The position numbers and the translations under genes are program-made. From Burkholderiaceae bacterium (GTDB lineage Bacteria; Pseudomonadota; Gammaproteobacteria; Burkholderiales; Burkholderiaceae_C), in NCBI GenBank assembly GCA_024235995.1, contig JACKLI010000001.1, positions 558,001 through 622,000 on the forward strand: a stretch of 64,000 bases of DNA, written 5' to 3'. Under the pieces are notes generated by a model. It had not been told where the DNA came from, did no database searches, and worked only from the letters and a program-made list of their open reading frames with translations. The stretch's first letter is position 1. Every line of letters starts with the position of its first letter. Shown here piece by piece: positions 31,539 through 40,705 of the stretch.

Positions 31539-33077
31539 CATGACTGGTATTGAACTCGCCTCCTGGTCCTTTCCGGTCCTGCTGGCTCTGATTTTCATTC
31601 GCGTGCCCATTGGCCTGGCCATGGCGGTCTGCGGCCTGGTGGGGGCGTACTTCATCTACGGCTCGCACGCACCCATCCTCAACCAGCTCAAGCAGGTCAC
31701 CTACAGCACGTTCTCCAACTACAACCTGTCGGTGATCCCGCTGTTCTTGCTGATGGGGCAGTTTGCCGCGCTCGGCGGCTTGTCGCAGGCGCTGTTCAAG
31801 GCGGCTGAAGCCTGGGTGGGCCACCGCAAGGGCGGTGTGGCCATGGCAGCCATCGGCGCTTGCGCCGGTTTCGGTGCCATCTGCGGCTCGTCGCTGGCCA
31901 CGGCTGCCACCATGGGCCAGGTGGCCCTGCCGGAGCTCAAGCGCGCGGGTTATTCCGGTGCGCTGTCCACGGCCACGCTGGCTGCTGGCGGTACGCTGGG
32001 CATCCTGATTCCGCCTTCCGTGGTTCTGGTCATCTACGCCATCCTGACCGAACAGAACATTGCCAAGCTTTTCCTGGCGGCGTTCATCCCGGGCATTCTA
32101 GCGGCGGTGGGCTACATCATCGTGATCTCGCTGTACGTTCGCCTCAAGCCCGGCAGCGCTGGCAGCATGCCCCCCATGCCCATGGCTGAACGCTGGAAGG
32201 CCACGTTCAAGGTGTGGCCGGTGCTGGTCATCTTCCTGGCGGTGGTCGGCGGCATCTACACCGGTATCTTCACCCCCACCGAAGGCGCGGCCGTCGGCGC
32301 GTTCGGCACTGGTGTGGCAGCCTGGGCAGCAGGCGGCATCAACGCCAAGACGCTGCGAAACTCCATCTACGGCACGGCCATTGCCACGGGCATGATCTTC
32401 ATGATCGTGCTGGGCGCGGGCCTGTACAACACCTTCCTGGCGCTGTCGCAACTGCCGCAGGAACTGGCGCAGTGGGTCATTGGCCTGGGCATGAGCCCCT
32501 GGCTGGTGCTGACCACCGTGCTGGTGGTGTACCTGCTGCTGGGCTGCGTGATGGACTCGCTGTCCATGATCCTGCTGACCATCCCGATCTTCTTCCCGAT
32601 GATCATGGGCCTGGACTTTGGCATGAACCCGGAAGAAACGGCCATCTGGTTCGGCATTCTGGTGTTGATCGTGGTGGAGGTGGGTCTGATCACACCGCCC
32701 GTGGGCATGAACCTGTTCGTCATCAACAGCATGGCCAAGGACACGCCCATCGTGCAGACCTACCGTGGCGTGACACCCTTCGTCATCAGCGACCTGGTGC
32801 GCACGGCCATCCTGGCGGCGTTCCCGGCCATCACGCTCATTGCGCTGCGCATGACGTCCTGAGTCTGAAGGTCAACCCGACAGATCAAATGACTCGGATA
32901 TGTTCAGGTGTGTTTTAACTTGAAGGAAGCGGTTCACGGCGCCGCTTGCGACACCGAAATCCACGGTCCTGGGCGGCGGGAATAAGTCGCAGACCGTACT
33001 GTCGTGCGGGACAGGTGACTGACCGCACTCGCTGCAGACTTGCCGGTCAAGACACGGGTGTCGCTACAAGGCTGGTT
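31107..33077 (+). repeat. Long inverted repeat, left arm (dctQ-dctM and downstream)
   Basis: From inside dctQ to about 215 bp past dctM, this segment is repeated in reverse complement at about 39162-41155. In dctM and dctQ only a few codons differ (for example I/L in the GI(L)FTPTEG segment and S/P in PKS(P)MKWL). The non-coding tail shows noticeably more differences. The end at 33077 follows AAGGCTGGTT. Confidence 0.85.
31540..32862 (+). CDS. dctM: TRAP transporter large membrane subunit
   Basis: A 440-aa DctM protein with about 12 predicted hydrophobic segments and the conserved GQFAALGGLSQAL, SLATAATMGQVALPELKRAGY and ITPPVGMNLFVINSMA regions. It is driven by Na+ or H+. The start at 31540, one base after the dctQ stop and with GGAGG upstream, is the natural one. 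It is intact. A near-identical inverted copy occurs at 39382-40704. Confidence 0.93.
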   Translation: MTGIELASWSFPVLLALIFIRVPIGLAMAVCGLVGAYFIYGSHAPILNQLKQVTYSTFSNYNLSVIPLFLLMGQFAALGGLSQALFKAAEAWVGHRKGGVAMAAIGACAGFGAICGSSLATAATMGQVALPELKRAGYSGALSTATLAAGGTLGILIPPSVVLVIYAILTEQNIAKLFLAAFIPGILAAVGYIIVISLYVRLKPGSAGSMPPMPMAERWKATFKVWPVLVIFLAVVGGIYTGIFTPTEGAAVGAFGTGVAAWAAGGINAKTLRNSIYGTAIATGMIFMIVLGAGLYNTFLALSQLPQELAQWVIGLGMSPWLVLTTVLVVYLLLGCVMDSLSMILLTIPIFFPMIMGLDFGMNPEETAIWFGILVLIVVEVGLITPPVGMNLFVINSMAKDTPIVQTYRGVTPFVISDLVRTAILAAFPAITLIALRMTS

Positions 33078-33326
33078 GCGGTCGGACGCTTTGGGTCGGC
33101 AACTGTCGGCGATGGCCGAAACCTGCCGCTGAATTGCCCCAAATCGTCGACACTCCGAGTCTAGGCATAAGCCTCACAGTCGCCTAGAGCCGCGCCGCGC
33201 GGTCGTTAGCGGGTAAATCACGCCGCATGCTGCCCATCAGAAAAGGGTAACTTTGCGGTAAACATTTGCGGTAAAAATAGAACATTGAGAAATAGAAGGG
33301 CGCAGCCCCCGTTCAAGGAGAAGCCC
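32863..33326. other. Intergenic region between dctM and the HipA-like gene
   Basis: About 460 bases with no gene. The first 215 bp belong to the inverted repeat arm. The rest leads to two 11-bp direct repeats (33252-33275) just upstream of the HipA-like gene. I see no clear terminator after dctM. Confidence 0.45.
33252..33275 (+). repeat. Direct repeat TTTGCGGTAAA upstream of HipA-like gene
   Basis: Two perfect copies of TTTGCGGTAAA at 33252-33262 and 33265-33275, period 13 bp, end about 50 bp before the HipA-like start codon. They are candidate operators for autoregulation of the two-gene module. Confidence 0.65.
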
Positions 33327-34244
33327 ATGCCAGATACCCAGTCTGCAGCCCCACCGCCCGCGACCGCCATTGAGACTTCAGCGCCTGTTCACGCTTTCCC
33401 CGTAGAAGTGCCCATGCTTGACGCATCGGCATGGCGTGAATATCGCGGCCAGCCAGGTAAGGCGACGGCCAACTCCACTCACATCGCAGTGGTGGCAGAC
33501 GATGCGGGTGTGGAGCGCATATGTTTTGTAAAACTTGCGCCCAGGCTCGACAAGCCGACACTGCTCTGCGAAGCACTCGGCTGGGTTCTTGCCGGCCACG
33601 CGGGGTTGCGCCGATCCGAATTCGGAGCCATCATTCTTGTGAACAAGGCTAGGCTTGCTAAAAGCCAGCCGCTTACTCTCGAATGCGCCGCTTTCCAAGG
33701 CGACTTCATCCCAGCCTGGTGCAGCGAAGCCATTCCGGGCAACTCTGTGCTCTCACACGCGAAGTCGCCATCTAGGCCGGGCATGCAGTTCATCACCGAG
33801 CACAAGACCTTCATGAACTCGAACGATGCCCGCAAGTTCGCGGCTTTCGATCAGTGGACGGGGCTTCGCGACCGAAACATGGGCAACGTAATTCGGCACA
33901 AGGCTGGCGGTTACGCATCCATCGACCATGAGACGATGCTTCACGACATACTCTGGGTTTCCTCGGACTTCAACCACAACTGCCTTGTCAAGCATGCTGA
34001 GAAGACCTTGGACCACAAGCGGGTCAGGGCATTTAAGGCCGATATGACGCGGGCCGCCGCCGGTCATGCTGAAGCACTTGCCAGCGCGCAAGCAGAGCTC
34101 AATGCCCTTCTGAACCTCTTACTGCCGGGAGCAGCAGCGGAGCATTCAGCCGCCATGAACTTTCTGGCTGCACGCTCGCAAAGAGGATGGCTGGCAAGCG
34201 AGTTGGGCGTTCTAGATATGGCCACAAAGGGGAACACGCCATGA
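33327..34244 (+). CDS. HipA-like kinase
   Basis: A 305-aa protein from the ATG at 33327, behind AAGGAG. The pattern is that of a HipA-type Ser/Thr kinase domain (HipA_2-like): a Lys in ICFVKLAP (K69), an acidic residue in LLCEALGW (E82), the catalytic loop GLRDRNMGNVIRH (D182, N187) and the metal-binding Asp in ASIDHETML (D200). It lacks the N-terminal subdomain and length of classic HipA (about 440 aa). It overlaps the next gene by 4 bp. It could be a toxin or defence kinase with its partner. Activity and target are not shown by the sequence. Confidence 0.75.
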   Translation: MPDTQSAAPPPATAIETSAPVHAFPVEVPMLDASAWREYRGQPGKATANSTHIAVVADDAGVERICFVKLAPRLDKPTLLCEALGWVLAGHAGLRRSEFGAIILVNKARLAKSQPLTLECAAFQGDFIPAWCSEAIPGNSVLSHAKSPSRPGMQFITEHKTFMNSNDARKFAAFDQWTGLRDRNMGNVIRHKAGGYASIDHETMLHDILWVSSDFNHNCLVKHAEKTLDHKRVRAFKADMTRAAAGHAEALASAQAELNALLNLLLPGAAAEHSAAMNFLAARSQRGWLASELGVLDMATKGNTP

Positions 34245-35164
34245 GCGAAACAACAAGGAGTCGGCCAAGACTGGACTACTCCGCCTTGCTGCGATCAGCA
34301 AAGGCGACTCCCAAGCCTGGCTTCTCGGGATGGTGGTCCTACATCGAGTTTCAACCCGACATCTTTTCGCCGCAGCGCTTCCCAATTGGCGTGGTCGTGC
34401 AGGCGGACGACGAAAGGCTCTACTTCAAACTGCTTGATGACTTCAAGAAGTTCGATTGTGTCTATCCGGAGGGGTTCCCTCACAGTTCCGCCAAGGCATT
34501 GATGGCCTATGCCTATGGTGTGCTTCAAGCCGCCATCAAGGAGAAGACTCCCTTGAGTCAAATCCTATTCGACAGCCACGTACTTTCGCTCTCCCGGCCA
34601 GTCCACACCTCAGGCAGTGATCGGGAAGCTGCTGTAGAGCGACTTTTCAGCGATGTGGTCGCCATGGTCCCATCGAACGTGAAGAAGGTCCGAGAGTTCG
34701 CGAGTATCGACACAGCAGCAGCCAGAAAGCTCGTCAACGAGAAACTCAAGGAAATCGCCGCCATGGATTTCGAGCGCTTTGTGATGGTCGACCATCCTGG
34801 TCTGCTCGTCCCAGGAGATGGCAACGATCGCCACTACCTCGACTTGAATCTGATGACTCCCAAGAGCTGTGGCGCAGTTGCGTCTGCCGTCTACAAGTCG
34901 CAGCAGTCTGTGGAACTGAACCTGTTGAAAGCCGGTCTTGACCTGAAAACATGCAGAAAGGTTAAGAACCTCGAATCCGCAGGGTTGTTCCTCTTGACTC
35001 CCGATCCAAGCTCAATGGAACCTCGCGAATTCCGTCGAATCGAAGAGACGATAGGCGAACATGAATGGAAGCTCGAACGTGACGGTTTCCGATTCGTGAG
35101 CATGCAAGAGCCCGCCGATCTTGCCCGCGAAATCTATGACTGGGCCAAGCCTGCGTTGGCTTGA
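34241..35164 (+). CDS. DUF3037-like partner of HipA-like kinase
   Basis: A 307-aa protein whose ATG overlaps the kinase stop codon (ATGA), so the two are translationally coupled. Residues about 27-60 (YIEFQPDIFSPQRFPIGVVVQ) resemble the start of DUF3037, a family often encoded next to HipA_2-type kinases. The rest is helical, with a basic middle (SNVKKVREFASIDTAAARKLVNEKL) that might bind nucleic acid. The family link is remote and rests on the short segment plus gene context. Confidence 0.55.
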   Translation: MSETTRSRPRLDYSALLRSAKATPKPGFSGWWSYIEFQPDIFSPQRFPIGVVVQADDERLYFKLLDDFKKFDCVYPEGFPHSSAKALMAYAYGVLQAAIKEKTPLSQILFDSHVLSLSRPVHTSGSDREAAVERLFSDVVAMVPSNVKKVREFASIDTAAARKLVNEKLKEIAAMDFERFVMVDHPGLLVPGDGNDRHYLDLNLMTPKSCGAVASAVYKSQQSVELNLLKAGLDLKTCRKVKNLESAGLFLLTPDPSSMEPREFRRIEETIGEHEWKLERDGFRFVSMQEPADLAREIYDWAKPALA

Positions 35165-35411
35165 ACGGCCGGGGCGATTCCAACCTTACTTTCGCGCAGT
35201 GTCGCATAGCTGGGACAGCTGTGCGGCGATTCGAGTCCGCCGCTCTGATGGGAATCAATCATTCACAGCGCGAGGCGGCAGGGTGCCAACTGTCTCGGCA
35301 ATTCCACCCGTCGGTATCGCACATCGAAGTATCGGTCGCTTGGTTGAAGGTCAGCTTTGCGACCCTCAGCTTGAGCCGACTATGCCAGAGCGACTGACAG
35401 CACTCGCTGGA
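35165..35411. other. Spacer after HipA-like module
   Basis: About 250 bases with no gene that I can support. It ends at the left end of a broken IS1182-family element. Confidence 0.35.
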
Positions 35412-35611
35412 GGCTGTGTGAAAACCCTCTCTCACCTCTGCGACCCAGCTGGTAGAGTCTGTGGACATATTGAGCAGCGAGGTCAATATGTCCAGATTCA
35501 TCGAAGGTCAGGACAGGCAGCAAGTCACATTGCTGCCGGAGTGCCTGGATGACTTCATCGCAGAGGACAACACGGTTCGAATCGTGGATGCCTTCATCAA
35601 TGAGTTGGACC
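35412..35611 (+). pseudogene. IS1182-family element, 5' part
   Basis: Begins near GGCTGTGTGAAAACCC, a terminal repeat of the family. A transposase frame opens at the ATG at 35489 behind GAGG (MSRFIEGQDRQQ, LPECLDDFIAEDN) and runs 41 codons until IS66 copy 1 at 35612. The 8-bp duplication GTTGGACC (35604-35611 and 38475-38482) shows the reading frame continues at 38483. Confidence 0.85.
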
Positions 35612-35690
35612 GTAAGCAAACGGCGAACCCATCTTGAAGGGAGGTGGGGGTCTGAGCAAGATCGTGTGCACGCAACCTTGCGTGGACACT

Positions 35691-36140
35691 ATGCTCAAAG
35701 AACCTCAAACCCCTCGTTACACCGTGCGGCGCACGCACCGCACCTACACCCCGCAATTCAAAGCTGAACTTGTGGCCGCGTGCCAACAGCCTGGCGCCTC
35801 CATTGCCGCCTTGGCCTTGCAACACGGCATGAACACCAACGTGCTCCACCGCTGGCTCAAGGAATACGGGCAAGGCCGTCACCGTCTGACGACTGCGACC
35901 GACCCATTGGCGGATCCTGCTCAGGCACCGAAAAGGACACCGGCATTCGTGCCCCTCGAACTCAACGCGGTGGCGCCCTCATGTGCCATGACCACACCTG
36001 TACAGGCAACACCTGCGGCCGTGCCAGCGCTGGCCACCATTCGCCTCGACTGCCAACGCCAAGGCGTATCCATGACCGTGCACTGGCCGCTGTCTGCTGC
36101 GCCCGAGTGCGCGCAGATGCTGCGGGAGTGGTTGCGGTGA
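35691..36140 (+). CDS. tnpA: IS66-family TnpA accessory protein
   Basis: A 149-aa protein with a helix-turn-helix (TPQFKAELVAACQQPGASIA and ALQHGMNTNVLHRWL) typical of IS66 orfA. The ATG at 35691 is my choice. Earlier in-frame starts exist but have no ribosome-binding site, and neither does this one. It overlaps tnpB by 4 bp (GTGA). Confidence 0.85.
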   Translation: MLKEPQTPRYTVRRTHRTYTPQFKAELVAACQQPGASIAALALQHGMNTNVLHRWLKEYGQGRHRLTTATDPLADPAQAPKRTPAFVPLELNAVAPSCAMTTPVQATPAAVPALATIRLDCQRQGVSMTVHWPLSAAPECAQMLREWLR

Positions 36141-36469
36141 TCCGTATCGATGCCGCCTGGTTGGCCACCGCCCCACTGGACATGCGTGCCGGCCCCGACA
36201 CCGCCTTGGCCCGCGTCATCATGACCTTCGGCTCAGCACAGCCCCACCATGCCTACGTGTTTGCCAACAGCAGAGCCAACCGTTTGAAAGTGTTGGTGCA
36301 CGATGGCGTCGGTCTGTGGCTGGCGGCACGCCGGCTGCACCAGGGCAAGTTCACCTGGGCGCCACTGGGCAGCCCCAACGTTGCGCTCGAGCACGCCCAG
36401 CTCAACGCCTTGGTGTTGGGGCTGCCCTGGCAACGCATGGGCTCACAGGGCGCCATCACCGTGGTCTGA
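36137..36469 (+). CDS. tnpB: IS66-family TnpB accessory protein
   Basis: A 110-aa IS66 orf2-type protein from the GTG at 36137 (MIRIDAAWLATAPLDMRAGPD). It contains HHAYVFANSRANRLKVLVHDG, the family signature, and it is required for IS66 transposition together with TnpC. Usual length. Confidence 0.9.
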   Translation: MIRIDAAWLATAPLDMRAGPDTALARVIMTFGSAQPHHAYVFANSRANRLKVLVHDGVGLWLAARRLHQGKFTWAPLGSPNVALEHAQLNALVLGLPWQRMGSQGAITVV

Positions 36470-36551
36470 ATCGTCGCTCTGCGAGCGTCGCGTTGGCAAT
36501 TGGGAGATGTGCCAATGGCCATCTCCCGGGTGCGCAGGCACACTTCGGTTC

Positions 36552-38066
36552 ATGGTGATGGAAGAGCAAACCCTGGCCGAGCTGGACGCCGCGCAACTGC
36601 GCGAGCTGACCCAACGCCTGCTGGGCGAATTGCGTCACCAGGCGGCGCTGCTGGACAAGCTTAAATACGAGAACGCGCTCTTGAAGCGCATGAAGTTTGC
36701 GGCGCAGTCCGAACGATTTGACCCTCAGCAAAAGAGCCTGCTGGACGAAGAACTCGACGCTGACCTGGCGGCGGTAGTCCAGGAGATTGAACATCTCAGC
36801 GCCACCCCTGTGGCAGTCACCGAGAAACAACAACCCAAACGCACCCCGTTGCCGGCGAACCTGCCGCGGCGCGAAATCCGCCACGAGCCGGCATCCACCA
36901 CATGCCCTTGTGGCTGCCAGATGAAACGCATCGGCGTAGACGTGGCCGAGAAGCTGGACTACGTCCCGGGCGTGTTTACCGTCGAGCGCCACATCCGTGG
37001 CAAGTGGGCGTGCGCCCAGTGCGAGACCATCACCCAGGCCCCCGTTGCTGCCCATGTCATCGACAAAGGTATCCCGACCACCGGACTGCTGGCCCAAGTG
37101 CTGGTGGCCAAGTACGCCGACCACTTGCCGCTGTATCGCCAGGAGGGTATCTTTGGCCGCGCTGGGCTGGCCATACCCCGGTCAACGCTGGCTCAATGGG
37201 TGGGCATCTGCGGGGTGAGGTTGCAGCCGCTGGTCGATGCCTTGAAAGCCGAATTGCTGGCTCAGCCGGTGTTGCATGCCGACGAGACGCCGGTGGCGAT
37301 GCTCAAGCCCGGCCATGGCAAGACCCACCGGGCTTACCTTTGGGCGTATGCACCGGGTGCGTTCGAATCCATGCGCGCCGTGGTCTACAACTTCTGCGAG
37401 TCGCGCGCTGGTGAGCATGCACGCTCCTTCCTGGGCGATTGGCGTGGCAGCCTGGTCTGTGACGACTACGCCGGGTACAAGGCCAGCTTCAACCAGGGTG
37501 TCACGGAGATTGGCTGCCTGGCACATGCCCGGCGCAAATTCTTTGACCTGCACGCGGCCAACAAGAGCCAAATTGCCGAACACGCCATCAAGCAGTTGGC
37601 TCAGGTTTACGAGATCGAACAGCAGGTCAAGGACATGCCCGAGGCGCAGCGATTGGAAATACGCCAACAGCGCAGCCGTCCGATCATGGATGCCTTGCAC
37701 GAATGGATGTTGCGCCAACGCCAGCAGGTGGCGGGCAACTCGGCGACGGCCAAGGTGCTGGACTACAGCCTCAAACGCTGGGGGGCGTTGACCCGCTTCA
37801 TTGACGATGGGCAACTGCCCGTGGACAACAACTGGATAGAGAACCAGATCCGACCCATCGCCGTGGGCCGGGGCAACTGGCTGTTTGCCGGTAGCCTGCG
37901 CGCGGGGCAGCGGGCGGCGGCGGTGATGAGCTTGATCCAATCGGCCAGGCTCAACGGGCATGATCCATACGCCTATCTGAAGGATGTCCTCACTCGGCTG
38001 CCGACACACAGAGCCAGCCGGATCGAGGAACTGCTGGCGCACCGCTGGCAGCCTGCGCCTGTCTGA
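36552..38066 (+). CDS. tnpC: IS66-family transposase TnpC
   Basis: A 504-aa DDE transposase from the ATG at 36552. The N-terminal leucine-rich coiled coil (residues 1-60) is followed by a zinc-finger-like CPCGC...CAQC region near residue 117 and the DDE core (LHADETPVAML, VCDDYAGYKASF, NNWIENQIRP with the Glu). Intact. Confidence 0.92.
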   Translation: MVMEEQTLAELDAAQLRELTQRLLGELRHQAALLDKLKYENALLKRMKFAAQSERFDPQQKSLLDEELDADLAAVVQEIEHLSATPVAVTEKQQPKRTPLPANLPRREIRHEPASTTCPCGCQMKRIGVDVAEKLDYVPGVFTVERHIRGKWACAQCETITQAPVAAHVIDKGIPTTGLLAQVLVAKYADHLPLYRQEGIFGRAGLAIPRSTLAQWVGICGVRLQPLVDALKAELLAQPVLHADETPVAMLKPGHGKTHRAYLWAYAPGAFESMRAVVYNFCESRAGEHARSFLGDWRGSLVCDDYAGYKASFNQGVTEIGCLAHARRKFFDLHAANKSQIAEHAIKQLAQVYEIEQQVKDMPEAQRLEIRQQRSRPIMDALHEWMLRQRQQVAGNSATAKVLDYSLKRWGALTRFIDDGQLPVDNNWIENQIRPIAVGRGNWLFAGSLRAGQRAAAVMSLIQSARLNGHDPYAYLKDVLTRLPTHRASRIEELLAHRWQPAPV

Positions 38067-38091
38067 ATCACGTTCGTCGCCACCGAGGTGA

Positions 38092-38400
38092 TCAGGCCTG
38101 CGCTTGTTTGCGCAGCAGTGCCGGTGAGACCTTCCAGTTCTGGCCGTCGTCGGTGAGCAAACTGGCCGTCTTCTTGTTCAGTCGGATGACCGTGCCTTGT
38201 TTAACGGCACCATCGTTGGTGGTGAACTCCACCCGATCACCCTCGGCAAACTGGGCCAACTGCACAGTGCTGCGTGCCTGGGCCAACAGGTTCAACCGCT
38301 CCACGACCATTCGATTGAGATACAGCAGATCGTCCTCGCCCATGTAACGCAGGGCTTGCACGAACATCTCACGGTCAAGAAGTGTCTGCTTCGAATTCAT
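38092..38400 (-). CDS. Passenger gene inside IS66 element, 102 aa
   Basis: A minus-strand gene between tnpC and the right IS end, convergent with tnpC. It begins MNSKQTLLDREMFVQALR. The middle and end (EGDRVEFTTNDGAVKQGTVIRLNKKTASLLTDDGQNWKVSP) look like a KOW/SH3-like beta barrel found in nucleic-acid-binding proteins. I do not recognise a named family. A ribosome-binding-site-like purine stretch precedes the ATG weakly. Confidence 0.6.
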   Translation of the reverse strand: MNSKQTLLDREMFVQALRYMGEDDLLYLNRMVVERLNLLAQARSTVQLAQFAEGDRVEFTTNDGAVKQGTVIRLNKKTASLLTDDGQNWKVSPALLRKQAQA

Positions 38401-38474
38401 TCCCGTCAGTTTAGATCGTCAGCAGCGTTGCCTTGCATCGCCTGATTACAAGGTGGGGTTCGCCGGACGGTTAC

Positions 38475-38977
38475 GTTGGACCTGGCAGCCCTGGAGTTCC
38501 AGGGGTTGCAGCCGGCCTCAACTGGCCGACCCTCGTACCACCCCTCGGTGCTCCTGAAGCTCTACCTCTATGGCTACCTCAACCGGATCCAGTCCAGCCG
38601 CAGGCTGGAACGGGAATGCCAGAGGAACGTGGAGCTGATGTGGCTGACTGGCAGGCTCGCGCCCGACTTCAAGACGATTGCCGACTTCCGGCGCGACAAC
38701 GGCAAGGGCATACGCAATGTCTGTCGTCGCTTCGTGATGCTGTGCCGCGAGCTGAAGCTGTTCACCGACGCTGTGGTGGCCATCGACGGCAGCAAGTTCA
38801 AAGCGGTCAACAACCGCGAGCGCAACTTCACGCCAGGCAAGATTGAACGTCGCGAGAGGGAGTTGGAGGAAAGTATTCAACGCTACCTAGACGCCCTGGA
38901 GACGGCAGACAGGACGCAGCCTGCGGAGATTCAGGCCAAGACGGATCGTCTGCAGGGAAAGATCCAGAAGATGCGCC
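38475..38977 (+). pseudogene. IS1182-family transposase, middle part
   Basis: Continues the transposase started at 35489 (ELDLAALEFQGL after removing IS66). It includes the HPSVLLKLYLYGYLNRIQSSRRLE helix-turn-helix-like region and the catalytic Asp area AIDGSKFKAVN. It is cut at 38978 by the end of a second IS66-family element, so the C-terminus with the remaining catalytic residues is lost. Confidence 0.85.
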
Positions 38978-39140
38978 GTAAGCGCGCGGTGAACCCATAT
39001 TGACCGCTGTGGGCGGTCCTGGCCTGGATCAGGTGTTGGCAATGGGCTGCCAGAGGTGCGGCAACAGTTCCTCAATCCGGCTGGCCTTGTGGGTGGGCAG
39101 CCGGGTGAGCACATCCTTGAGATAGGCGTAGGGGCTTGGA
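38978..39140 (-). mobile_element. Second IS66-family element, end fragment
   Basis: Starts with GTAAGCGCGCGGTGAACCC, an IS66-type terminus similar to that of the element at 35612. On the minus strand it encodes the last 37 or so residues of a TnpC (PYAYLKDVLTRLPTHKASRIEELLPHLW). The fragment stops near 39140, where inverted-repeat DNA begins. It is distinct in sequence from the complete copy. Confidence 0.85.
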
Positions 39141-39381
39141 CTGGGGCGTGACATGCGAATGTCAGGAACCAGCCTACTTGCGACATCCGTGTCTTGACCG
39201 GCAAGTCTACAGCGCGTGCGGTCAGTCGCCTGTCCCGCACGAAAGTAAGGTCTGCGACTTATTTCCGCCGCTCATGACTGTGGATCTCGTTGTCGCAAGC
39301 GGCGCCGTGAACCGCTTCCTTCAAGTTAAAACATACTTGAACACATCCGAGTCATTTGATCTGTCACGTTGACCGTCAGAC

Positions 39382-40704
39382 TCAGGAGGTCATGCGCAGC
39401 GCAACAAGCGTTATTACCGGGAACGCCGCGAGGATCGCCGTACGCACCAGATCACTCACCACGAAGGGCGTGACACCTCGGTAGGTCTGGGTGATGGGCG
39501 TGTCCTTGGCCATGCTGTTGATGACGAACAGGTTCATGCCCACGGGCGGTGTGATCAGACCCACCTCCACCACGATCAACACCAGAATGCCGAACCAGAT
39601 GGCCGTTTCTTCCGGGTTCATGCCAAAGTCCAGGCCCATGATCATCGGGAAGAAGATCGGGATGGTCAGCAGGATCATGGACAGCGAGTCCATCACGCAG
39701 CCCAGCAGCAGGTACACCACCAGCACGGTGGTCAGCACCAGCCAGGGGCTCATGCCCAGGCCAATGACCCACTGCGCCAGTTCCTGCGGCAGTTGCGACA
39801 GCGCCAGGAAGGTGTTGTACAGGCCCGCGCCCAGCACGATCATGAAGATCATGCCCGTGGCAATGGCCGTGCCGTAGATGGAGTTTCGCAGCGTCTTGGC
39901 GTTGATGCCGCCTGCTGCCCAGGCTGCCACACCAGTGCCGAACGCGCCGACCGCAGCACCTTCGGTGGGGGTGAACAGGCCAGTGTAGATACCGCCAACC
40001 ACCGCCAGGAAGATGACCAGCACAGGCCAGACCTTGAACGTAGCCTTCCAGCGTTCGGCCATGGGCATGGGGGGCATGCTGCCAGCGCTGCCCGGCTTGA
40101 GGCGAACGTACAGCGAGATCACGATGATGTAGCCCACCGCCGCCAGAATGCCCGGGATGAACGCCGCCAGGAAGAGCTTGGCGATGTTCTGTTCGGTCAG
40201 GATGGCGTAGATGACCAGCACCACGGAAGGCGGAATCAGGATACCCAGCGTACCGCCAGCAGCCAGCGTGGCCGTGGACAGCGCACCGGAATACCCCGCG
40301 CGCTTGAGCTCTGGCAGGGCCACCTGGCCCATGGTGGCAGCCGTGGCCAGCGACGAGCCGCAGATGGCACCGAAACCGGCGCAAGCGCCAATGGCCGCCA
40401 TGGCCACACCACCCTTGCGGTGGCCCACCCAGGCTTCAGCCGCCTTGAACAGCGCCTGCGACAAACCGCCAAGCGCCGCGAACTGCCCCATCAGCAGGAA
40501 CAGCGGGATCACCGACAGGTTGTAGTTGGAGAACGTGCTGTAGGTGACCTGCTTGAGCTGGTTGAGGATGGGTGCGTGCGAACCGTAGATGAAGTACGCC
40601 CCCACCAGGCCGCAGACGGCCATGGCCAGGCCAATGGGCACGCGAATGAAAATCAGAGCCAGCAGGACCGGAAAGGACCAGGAGGCGAGTTCAATACCAG
40701 TCAT
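39382..40704 (-). CDS. dctM: TRAP transporter large subunit, second copy
   Basis: A full-length 440-aa DctM on the minus strand, nearly identical to the protein at 31540 (for example YTGLFTPTEG instead of YTGIFTPTEG, TQTYRGVTPFVVS instead of VQTYRGVTPFVIS). It has lost an intact dctQ and dctP upstream, so by itself it cannot form a transporter unless it uses partner proteins from the other locus. Confidence 0.9.
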   Translation of the reverse strand: MTGIELASWSFPVLLALIFIRVPIGLAMAVCGLVGAYFIYGSHAPILNQLKQVTYSTFSNYNLSVIPLFLLMGQFAALGGLSQALFKAAEAWVGHRKGGVAMAAIGACAGFGAICGSSLATAATMGQVALPELKRAGYSGALSTATLAAGGTLGILIPPSVVLVIYAILTEQNIAKLFLAAFIPGILAAVGYIIVISLYVRLKPGSAGSMPPMPMAERWKATFKVWPVLVIFLAVVGGIYTGLFTPTEGAAVGAFGTGVAAWAAGGINAKTLRNSIYGTAIATGMIFMIVLGAGLYNTFLALSQLPQELAQWVIGLGMSPWLVLTTVLVVYLLLGCVMDSLSMILLTIPIFFPMIMGLDFGMNPEETAIWFGILVLIVVEVGLITPPVGMNLFVINSMAKDTPITQTYRGVTPFVVSDLVRTAILAAFPVITLVALRMTS

Positions 40705-40705
40705 G

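Larger units (their letters stand above)
35612..38474 (+). mobile_element. IS66-family element (2863 bp) inserted in IS1182-family gene
   Basis: Imperfect terminal repeats GTAAGCAAACGGCGAACCC and (reverse) GTAACCGTCCGGCGAACCC. It is flanked by a perfect 8-bp target duplication GTTGGACC, the size expected for IS66. It holds tnpA, tnpB, tnpC and one extra minus-strand gene near the right end. Confidence 0.95.

Noticed and set aside
35200..35265. Possible tRNA-like 3' half (GATTCGAGTCC with flanking GC stem)
   Set aside because: The stem/loop sizes do not fit a T-arm and no matching acceptor or anticodon stem is found upstream.
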